NCBI GenBank assembly: GCA_003558145.1
Contig: PWMP01000173.1
Span: 1 to 11,795, forward strand
Reading direction: 5' to 3'
Source of the DNA: Elusimicrobiota bacterium
GTDB taxonomy: Bacteria; CG03; SLGR01; PWQF01
DNA length: 11,795 nucleotides
Below the pieces are notes generated by a model, which worked only from the letters and a program-made list of their open reading frames with translations, searched no databases and was not told the origin of the DNA. A program made the translations under genes and the position numbers. Shown here in pieces: positions 7,270-11,795 of this stretch; positions within the stretch are counted from its first letter, which is position 1; each line of letters starts with the position of its first letter.

Positions 7270-8382
7270 TCAGGGCCTCATAGGCATAACCACACCCGTA
7301 TAGGATTCTTCTTCCGATACCGGTGTAATCTTTCCGGGATTTATGGCTGTGGTCATATCTATATTAAGCTTCTGGCTCTTAATAACCTTCAGCATATTTA
7401 TAACGTACTCGGGGTTAAATGAAATTTCTATTTCGTCCCCTCCGTACTCAACATCTATATTGGATGTTCCACTTCCTATTTCGGGAGCATTAACCGAGAT
7501 AACGGCTTTATTTTTGGCAAATTTATATTTAACTGCAAGTGAAGATTTTGTGGTTACAGCTGTCATTTGCCGGGTCGCTTTATACAGATCTTCCGTTTTT
7601 ACCGTAACAGTCCGCGTGCTTTTTTCAGGAATTACCTGATTGTAATTAGGATAATCTCCTTCTATCAGCCTTGAGTAAATAACAGTAGATCCGAATGAAA
7701 AGTATATCTGGTTTTCTTTGTCGCATATATTTATCCTTACTTTTCCTTCGTCTCCGGTAAGGGCACGGTCAAGAATGCTGGTTGCTTTGGTAGGCACAAT
7801 CGCCTTAAATTTTTTCGATTTTCCTTCAAGTTTTGTTTTAAACATTGAAAGGCGCCTGCCGTCTGTGGAGATCATATTGAGGTTTTCGCCGTCTGATTCC
7901 AGGAATATGCCGCACAGTACATACCTGGATTCGTCGCGAGATACGGAAAAAATCGTTTTTTCTATCCCTTCTTTGAGTTTTTCAACATCAATTTCAACGG
8001 ATATGTCTTCTTTAAGCTCGGGAACAACCGGAAATTCTTCTCTTTCTCCGGCTACTACCTGAAACTTGGTCTTATTATCGCTGCTTTTGATCTCACACTG
8101 GCTTTCCGTTTTTTTTGCAAGAGCAAAATCTTCTGTCTCAATTACGTTTACAATATCAGCAAGGCGGCGAGCTGGTATGGTTGCTGCTCCTTCTTTTTCA
8201 ACACTTGTTTCTATAGAGGACTCTATCCCTATTTCTAGGTCTGTAGCGTATACACTTACATTTCCGGATTTAGCTTCCACCAGAAAATGTGAGAGTGACG
8301 GAAGTGTACTTCTTGTAGACACTGCCGGTAGAACTCCCGAAAGCAATTCAAAAAACTGTGCCGTATTCGCTGTAAATTTCAT
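7270..8382 (-). CDS. dnaN: DNA polymerase III subunit beta (sliding clamp)
   Basis: The beta clamp forms a ring dimer around DNA and tethers polymerase III and other partners. The 370-residue length is typical for three clamp domains. Family marks are MKFTANTAQFFELLSGVLPAVST at the N-terminus, the domain I run ATIPARRLADIV at 67-78, STDGRRLSMF at 172-181, LIEGDYPNYNQVIPE at 239-253 and the C-terminal VVMPMRP at 364-370, which forms part of the peptide-binding pocket. The ATG has a strong Shine-Dalgarno AGGAGG a few bases upstream. It is separated from dnaA by 150 nt and followed by recF after 17 nt. It may also be transcribed from its own promoter in the dnaA-dnaN gap. Confidence 0.98.
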   Translation of the reverse strand: MKFTANTAQFFELLSGVLPAVSTRSTLPSLSHFLVEAKSGNVSVYATDLEIGIESSIETSVEKEGAATIPARRLADIVNVIETEDFALAKKTESQCEIKSSDNKTKFQVVAGEREEFPVVPELKEDISVEIDVEKLKEGIEKTIFSVSRDESRYVLCGIFLESDGENLNMISTDGRRLSMFKTKLEGKSKKFKAIVPTKATSILDRALTGDEGKVRINICDKENQIYFSFGSTVIYSRLIEGDYPNYNQVIPEKSTRTVTVKTEDLYKATRQMTAVTTKSSLAVKYKFAKNKAVISVNAPEIGSGTSNIDVEYGGDEIEISFNPEYVINMLKVIKSQKLNIDMTTAINPGKITPVSEEESYTGVVMPMRP

Positions 8383-8532
8383 TTAAACCTCCTGATTATT
8401 ATAAACTACATCCTAAAACCAATCATTATCATATATAAAAGCTGTTAATTATGTGCAAAACACGTTTTCAGCACGGGTAATCTATGTTGAGAACCTGTGG
8501 AAAACCATTAATTGTTATTAACACAATCAACA
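8383..8532. promoter_or_regulatory. dnaA-dnaN intergenic region with DnaA-box-like sites; possible second arm of the origin and possible dnaN promoter
   Basis: This AT-rich 150-nt gap holds DnaA-box-like nonamers (consensus TTATCCACA). TTTTCCACA lies on the minus strand at 8504-8496 (one mismatch), TTTTGCACA on the minus strand at 8460-8452 (two), and TTATTAACA on the plus strand at 8515-8523 (two). A weak promoter for dnaN on the minus strand could use TTGCAC at 8458-8453 with TATATG at 8435-8430 (17-nt spacer) or TATGAT at 8433-8428 (19-nt spacer). Many bacteria place DnaA boxes both upstream and downstream of dnaA, which fits this arrangement. No clear Rho-independent terminator is seen after dnaA, so dnaA and dnaN are probably also co-transcribed. 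Confidence 0.5.
8453..8474. repeat. Imperfect inverted repeat in the dnaA-dnaN gap
   Basis: The plus strand reads GTGC-AAAA-CACG-TTTT-CA-GCAC. GTGC pairs with GCAC and AAAA with TTTT around a 4-nt loop, with a 2-nt bulge. In the dnaN leader this could form a weak hairpin. There is no following U-tract in the transcribed direction, so it does not look like an intrinsic terminator. Confidence 0.4.
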
Positions 8533-9897
8533 CTACTGATACTTTGCTTTTATTTCCCTGGTTATATCATCAAGTATTGTTTTAAAAAAAGAATCTTCTT
8601 CAAGTTTTTTCTGTATTGCGCTTGTTGCGTACATTACCGTACTATGGTCCCGGTTGCCGAAGTCGCTTCCAATCTGAGTCGTGGAACTCTCCGTAAGCTT
8701 GCGGCAAAGGTACATGGAAAGATGTCTCGGAAAAACAATATCTTTACGCCTGCTTTTACCTTTAAGGTCTTTTACTTCCTTGTGGTAACGCCTGGCTACC
8801 ACCTTTTGAATATCCTCAATTGAAATGATTTCTCTGGACTGCTCCTGATCTATGATATCTTTGAGAATTTCCTTTGTGTTATCCACAGTTATTTCACTGC
8901 CCGTAAGCGATGCAAATGCATAAATCCTTATAAGAGCACCTTCCAGCTTACGGATGTTGTCTTTAACGTGTTTTGCTATATATATAAGTACATCGTTTGG
9001 AGCGTCAAGTTCCTCCATTTCGGCTTTGGATTTAAGTATAGCTATTCGAGTTTCCAAATCCGGAGGCTGTATATCCGTAATTACTCCCCACTGGAACCGT
9101 GAACGGAGTCTGTCTTCAAGAGTCCTTATTTTATCAGGTGGCCTGTCTGAAGTCAGCACTATCTGCCTTTGCGCCTCAATAAGGTCGTTAAAAATATGGA
9201 AAAAAGTTTCCTGCGTACTTACTTTTTCCTCTAAAAACTGAATATCATCTATAAGCAGTATAGCTGTCCTGGTGTACTTGGCCTTAAACTCCTGAGGCGT
9301 ACCTTTTCTGAGGTTTTCTATGTACTCATTTGTAAACTTTTCACAAGTAACGTAAAGAACGTGTTTCTTGGGATTGTTGGCTTTTGCCTTATGTCCGATG
9401 GCGTGCAGCAAATGAGTTTTGCCCAGCCCCACTCCGGCATAAATAAAGAACGGGTTGTAGCGCCGCCCCGGATCTTCCGCCACGGCCTCTGCCACCGCGT
9501 GGGCAAAGCGGTTTGAAGAAGCCACTACAAAAGAATCAAATGTATACCTGGGATTAAAGTTCGTATTGGGAAAAGAAGTCTCCGGTTCCGGCTGGTAAGT
9601 TGGTTCGGGCATATCCGTTTTACCGGGGGGTTTATATTTTGCCAGATCATCCGAAACAGTAAACTGTATGGATACATTTTGATTTTCCGCAACTTCCTTA
9701 AGTGCGGAATTTATTTTATTTATATACTTATGCATCCGGTCCAGAAAATATTGATTTGGGACCGCGACCTGAAGAGTATGGTCGGAAAAAGTCACAGCTC
9801 TTGTGGGCGGGAACCATAAATCAAAAGTTTCCCGGGGAAGGTCGGACTTAATATATTCAGTGGTTTTTTGCCATAAAGTTTCAGGGTTTATTTGCAT
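8533..9897 (-). CDS. dnaA: Chromosomal replication initiator DnaA
   Basis: DnaA is the AAA+ initiator that binds DnaA boxes, melts oriC and recruits helicase. From Met at 9897 the protein has 454 residues. Domain I is LWQKTTEYIKSDLPRETFDLWF (about 8-29), followed by a Pro-rich linker at about 89-113. The AAA+ domain has Walker A GVGLGKTH at 155-162 and Walker B LLIDDIQF at 214-221. Domain IV has the box-recognition signature IGSDFGNRDHSTVMYA at 409-424, with the RDHST core intact, so canonical boxes should be recognised. A longer reading starts at GTG 9927 and adds MKKSFKPVNN. I prefer ATG 9897 because domain I of relatives begins close to the LWQ motif. Neither start has a visible Shine-Dalgarno. 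The stop is TAG. Confidence 0.98.
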   Translation of the reverse strand: MQINPETLWQKTTEYIKSDLPRETFDLWFPPTRAVTFSDHTLQVAVPNQYFLDRMHKYINKINSALKEVAENQNVSIQFTVSDDLAKYKPPGKTDMPEPTYQPEPETSFPNTNFNPRYTFDSFVVASSNRFAHAVAEAVAEDPGRRYNPFFIYAGVGLGKTHLLHAIGHKAKANNPKKHVLYVTCEKFTNEYIENLRKGTPQEFKAKYTRTAILLIDDIQFLEEKVSTQETFFHIFNDLIEAQRQIVLTSDRPPDKIRTLEDRLRSRFQWGVITDIQPPDLETRIAILKSKAEMEELDAPNDVLIYIAKHVKDNIRKLEGALIRIYAFASLTGSEITVDNTKEILKDIIDQEQSREIISIEDIQKVVARRYHKEVKDLKGKSRRKDIVFPRHLSMYLCRKLTESSTTQIGSDFGNRDHSTVMYATSAIQKKLEEDSFFKTILDDITREIKAKYQ

Positions 9898-9938
9898 GTT
9901 ATTCACAGGTTTAAAAGACTTCTTCACAAGTTATTAAC

Positions 9939-9962
9939 AATGTTAATTACTTAATTAACATT
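9939..9962. repeat. 24-bp AT-rich palindrome in the dnaA leader
   Basis: The arms AATGTTAATTA (9939-9949) and TAATTAACATT (9952-9962) are perfect reverse complements around a 2-base centre, CT. A second overlapping inverted repeat, ATTAACA-A-TGTTAAT (9933-9947), shares the left arm. It lies between the putative dnaA promoter and the dnaA start, within the candidate origin. It could be an unwinding element, a regulator or DnaA binding site, or an mRNA hairpin in the dnaA leader. Confidence 0.75.
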
Positions 9963-9980
9963 CACAACGACATCAACTTG

Positions 9981-10009
9981 ATACTATTAAATAATGTTAT
10001 AAAAGTCAA
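9981..10009 (-). promoter_or_regulatory. Putative dnaA promoter
   Basis: On the minus strand TTGACT (10009-10004, one mismatch to TTGACA) and TAGTAT (9986-9981, two mismatches to TATAAT) are separated by 17 nt. Transcription would start near 9974, giving a leader of about 75 nt that spans the 24-bp palindrome and the DnaA-box-like sites. DnaA could therefore repress its own gene here, as known in other bacteria. The -10 is weak, so the assignment is tentative. Confidence 0.5.
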
Positions 10010-10058
10010 GAATATAGACGAGAAAAACATCTTTCTTCTTAAGTCGGAATTTGATTCC

Positions 10059-10087
10059 TTGACAGTAATATTAAAATACAATATAAT
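10059..10087 (+). promoter_or_regulatory. Consensus sigma70-type promoter for rpmH-rnpA-yidD-yidC
   Basis: A perfect -35 TTGACA (10059-10064) and a perfect -10 TATAAT (10082-10087) are separated by the ideal 17 nt. Transcription should start near 10094, giving a short leader of about 38 nt before rpmH, with a CAGGAG Shine-Dalgarno 8 nt ahead of its ATG. An inverted repeat GGAAT-TTG-ATTCC (10046-10058) abuts the -35 and could be an operator. A strong constitutive promoter fits a ribosomal protein gene. Confidence 0.88.
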
Positions 10088-10131
10088 AAAACGCAACGTA
10101 TGTCAAGATCGCAGAATCAGGAGAAAAAACA

Positions 10132-10266
10132 ATGAAAAGAACATATCAGCCTAAGAAAAGAAAAAGAAAGAAAAAACACGGTTTCAGGAAAAGATCCAGT
10201 ACTAAAGACGGCCAGGCTATTCTTAAAAGAAGGAAAAGGAAAGGCAGAAAAAGCCTTTCAAAATGA
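10132..10266 (+). CDS. rpmH: 50S ribosomal protein L34
   Basis: L34 is a small, highly basic protein of the large ribosomal subunit. The 44-residue reading begins MKRTYQPKKRKRKKKHGFRK and continues with the family's TKDGQAILKRRKRKGRKSLS. Both match the L34 pattern (MKRTYQPxxxxRxxxHGFxxR, then TxxGxxxLxxRRxKGRxxL). The length is typical. It is unusually Lys-rich in the 8-15 stretch. The ATG has a CAGGAG ribosome binding site. It is the first gene of the rightward cluster and diverges from dnaA, a conserved arrangement near bacterial origins. Confidence 0.98.
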   Translation: MKRTYQPKKRKRKKKHGFRKRSSTKDGQAILKRRKRKGRKSLSK

Positions 10267-10267
10267 G

Positions 10268-10277
10268 AAGCCGGCTT
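10268..10277. repeat. 10-bp palindrome after rpmH
   Basis: AAGCCGGCTT is a perfect palindrome 1 nt after the rpmH stop, inside the 49-nt gap to rnpA. It lacks a loop and a following T-run, so it is not a convincing terminator. It may be chance or a processing or regulatory element between two genes that need very different expression levels. Confidence 0.3.
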
Positions 10278-10315
10278 AGTGGGCGTTGTGAACTGTCCTT
10301 CCGGATAATTTTTGT

Positions 10316-10651
10316 TTGAACCAATCCTTTAAAAGAAAAAACCGCCTGGGTTCTGAAACAGCAGATGTAATAAAAAAAGGGCAGCGTGTTGATTCAGAAT
10401 TTCTACGGATATATTGTCGGCCCGGCCCTCATCCCCGGTTTTCTGCTGTTGTGGGGCGCAAAACCGGAAACAGCGTAAGAAGAAACAGGCTTAAGCGATG
10501 GGCCAGGGAAGTATTCAGAAGAGAGAAGGACTCCTTGAAAAATTACGACATAGTTGTAATATACAAACAAGGAGCCGCCGGAGTTACTTACAACCGGATA
10601 GAAAAAATAATTAAGGATATATGGAAAAAGGAAAACCTTTTAAAAAAATAG
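10316..10651 (+). CDS. rnpA: RNase P protein component (TTG start)
   Basis: This is the protein cofactor of RNase P, which helps the catalytic RNA bind and trim the 5' leaders of tRNA precursors. Over 111 residues it shows NQSFKRKNRLGS at the start, RFSAVVGRKTGNSV at 41-54 and the RNR-type motif VRRNRLKRWARE at 54-65, followed by YDIVVIYK at 77-84. The start is TTG: an in-frame stop lies at 10289-10291, and no ATG or GTG lies between that stop and the conserved N-terminus. Only a weak GGAT precedes it, so expression should be far below that of rpmH upstream. The 3' end overlaps yidD by 31 nt, indicating coupled translation. Confidence 0.95.
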   Translation: MNQSFKRKNRLGSETADVIKKGQRVDSEFLRIYCRPGPHPRFSAVVGRKTGNSVRRNRLKRWAREVFRREKDSLKNYDIVVIYKQGAAGVTYNRIEKIIKDIWKKENLLKK

Positions 10652-10881
10652 AATATGCGGTAATATTTATAATATCCGTTCTAATCCGGTTTTACCGCTA
10701 CGCTGTTTCGCCTCTTATAGGCGAGAGGTGCCGTTTTTATCCATCTTGTTCTCAGTACTTCCTTGATAGCCTGGAGAAGAAAGGCCTGCTAAAGGGATTT
10801 GCCGGCGGAGTAGCGCGGATTCTAAAATGCCATCCTTTTTGTGAAGGTGGATATGATCCCGTAGATACAAGGAAAAAATAA
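10621..10881 (+). CDS. yidD: YidD, membrane protein insertion efficiency factor
   Basis: YidD is a small inner-membrane-associated protein that helps YidC insert membrane proteins. The 86-residue protein has a hydrophobic, amphipathic N-terminal segment (YAVIFIISVLIRFYRY, 12-27), then SPLIGERCRFYPSCSQYFLD at 30-49 and the C-terminal LKCHPFCEGGYDPV at 68-81. These are the family's conserved Cys (37, 43, 70), FYPSCSQY and GGYDPV marks. Cys74 is an additional cysteine. The ATG is preceded by AAGGA four bases upstream and lies inside the end of rnpA. yidC follows after 2 nt. Confidence 0.97.
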   Translation: MEKGKPFKKIEYAVIFIISVLIRFYRYAVSPLIGERCRFYPSCSQYFLDSLEKKGLLKGFAGGVARILKCHPFCEGGYDPVDTRKK

Positions 10882-10883
10882 TT

Positions 10884-11795
10884 ATGGAAAAAAGACTCAT
10901 TATAGCAGTTGTGGCTTCAGTAGCCATACTTTATATGTTCCAGGCGATGCAGCCCGTACGGTCCCCTGACTACGTTGTTGACAAAACGGAAACAGAAGCG
11001 GCGACTCCTCCCGTACGCGTAGAAGAAAAAAGAACGGAAGCGGTAATAGCCGAAACAGATAAACCGTCTGAAACTCCTTCTGAGGAAAAAACACTTACTA
11101 TAACAAACACGGAGATCGAAATTGAAGTAAGTTCACTTGGAAGCGGCCTTAAAAGTTTTAATATATATGATGAAAAAGAAGGGTTTGTCAACCTTATTAA
11201 TACTGTAACACCTCCGTTGCCTCTTTCAGCTGCTTTTGCTCCGGATGAAAACTGGACACTGAGAAAAACTGAAACAGGTGTCACAGCTCAACTTAGCACC
11301 CCGCTTGCTGCTTACTACAGGGAGTTTTATCTTGATAAAAACAATATTGTAAACATAAAAAATAGAGTAGTTAACCTTACGGATCGTCGTCTTATAGTAG
11401 CGGTTAATCAGTCCTGGCGGGGCGGCCTTGGTACGACGGAAGACCTTATGGATGATAATCCGAAAGAAAACAGCGCTTTTGCACAGATAGATTCAAAAGT
11501 TCAAACGGATATTGAAAGCGGTTCATATAGCGGAGCCATTGAGTGGGCGGGTATTTCAAATAAATATTTTCTGGCAGTATTTCTGGAGCTGGAGGAATAT
11601 TATTCAAAACTTGAAGTAGAGTTCATGCGTGTAAACGATGAAAGATACCCGTCTGTGGAAGCTTCCGGTCAAATAGAGATAGCTCCGGGTGAAGAAGTTG
11701 TTTTTACGCAGCGTATATACGGAGGGCTTAAGGACTACCGTGCAATGAAGGGGCTTGCCGAAGGTCTTGAAGGCATTCTTTCCTTTGGTTTTTTC
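10884..11795 (+). CDS. yidC: YidC membrane protein insertase (N-terminal 304 codons; runs off the right edge)
   Basis: YidC (Oxa1/Alb3 family) inserts and folds proteins in the inner membrane, alone or with Sec. The visible part begins with a membrane anchor (RLIIAVVASVAILYMFQAM, about 4-22), then a charged linker rich in Glu, Lys, Pro and Thr (about 30-72), then the beta-rich periplasmic P1 domain. The P1 domain includes the typical segment EWAGISNKYFLAVF (about 221-234) and ends with the lead-in to the next membrane helix, LEGILSFGFF (295-304). The catalytic five-helix domain is outside the window. The large periplasmic domain is the form found in two-membrane bacteria. A weak AAGGA lies upstream of the ATG, and yidD ends 2 nt before it. 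Confidence 0.95.
   Translation, partial: MEKRLIIAVVASVAILYMFQAMQPVRSPDYVVDKTETEAATPPVRVEEKRTEAVIAETDKPSETPSEEKTLTITNTEIEIEVSSLGSGLKSFNIYDEKEGFVNLINTVTPPLPLSAAFAPDENWTLRKTETGVTAQLSTPLAAYYREFYLDKNNIVNIKNRVVNLTDRRLIVAVNQSWRGGLGTTEDLMDDNPKENSAFAQIDSKVQTDIESGSYSGAIEWAGISNKYFLAVFLELEEYYSKLEVEFMRVNDERYPSVEASGQIEIAPGEEVVFTQRIYGGLKDYRAMKGLAEGLEGILSFGFF

Larger units (their letters stand above)
9898..10058. other. Candidate oriC / dnaA upstream region
   Basis: This is a very AT-rich stretch between divergent dnaA and rpmH. Plus-strand DnaA-box-like nonamers are TTATTCACA at 9899-9907 (one mismatch to TTATCCACA), TTCTTCACA at 9920-9928 (two), TTATTAACA at 9931-9939 (two) and a poor ACATTCACA at 9958-9966 (three). 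The first three share one orientation and start 21 and 11 nt apart, close to whole helical turns. The TTAA-rich tract at 9931-9962 and the TA-rich stretch at 9981-10004 could serve as the unwinding element. Gene order (rpmH-rnpA diverging from dnaA-dnaN) is the classic origin context. Whether initiation happens here is inference. Confidence 0.65.

Noticed and set aside
9318..9506. 62-codon minus-strand frame inside dnaA
   Set aside because: It is a shifted frame over the DnaA Walker A region; the DnaA frame is conserved throughout.
10268..10277. Palindrome after rpmH as an intrinsic terminator
   Set aside because: No loop and no following T-run, and rnpA has no other clear promoter in the gap.
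10970..11284. 104-codon minus-strand frame opposite yidC
   Set aside because: Ser/Val-rich mirror of the YidC linker and P1 domain; no independent support.
1..11795. Mobile element, CRISPR array, toxin-antitoxin or defence genes
   Set aside because: All coding space is taken by core replication, RNA processing and membrane insertion genes; no transposase, spaced direct repeats or defence domains are visible.

Overview
This window is a bacterial chromosomal origin region. Two gene clusters diverge from an AT-rich gap at about 9,900-10,130. Leftward (minus strand) run dnaA, dnaN, recF, dciA (DUF721), gyrB, gyrA, an archease gene and the first 209 codons of rtcB, which is cut by the left edge. 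Rightward (plus strand) run rpmH, rnpA, yidD and the first 304 codons of yidC, cut by the right edge. All genes point away from the gap, as expected if replication starts there. I see no mobile element, CRISPR array, tRNA or rRNA.

The leftward cluster is the core replication set: initiator, sliding clamp, gap-repair ATPase, helicase-loading factor and both gyrase subunits. Most junctions downstream of dnaN are tight: 17 nt dnaN-recF, 2 nt recF-dciA, 12 nt dciA-gyrB, 17 nt gyrB-gyrA, an 8-nt overlap gyrA-archease and 1 nt archease-rtcB. The less ordinary part is that an RNA-repair pair (archaeal-type RtcB ligase and its activator archease) is attached to the end of the gyrase operon. The rightward cluster is the conserved rpmH-rnpA-yidD-yidC set: ribosomal protein L34, the RNase P protein, and two membrane-protein insertion factors. 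It is driven by a perfect consensus sigma70-type promoter.

The gap upstream of dnaA and the 150-nt dnaA-dnaN gap both hold DnaA-box-like nonamers, suggesting an origin split around dnaA. The upstream gap also holds a 24-bp AT-rich palindrome between the likely dnaA promoter and the start codon. Both gyrase subunits carry unusual residues at well-known drug-contact positions: Lys in GyrA where E. coli has Ser83, and Met in GyrB where E. coli has Arg136.

The organism is a bacterium of moderate-to-low GC. A YidC with a large periplasmic domain and a GyrB with a long insertion near the TOPRIM domain both fit a two-membrane (Gram-negative-type) cell. I cannot fix the phylum from sequence alone; an uncultured lineage such as those around Elusimicrobiota or Omnitrophota is only a guess. 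No wholly new gene family is present: every coding region is recognisable, so the novelty is in arrangement, residues and origin DNA.
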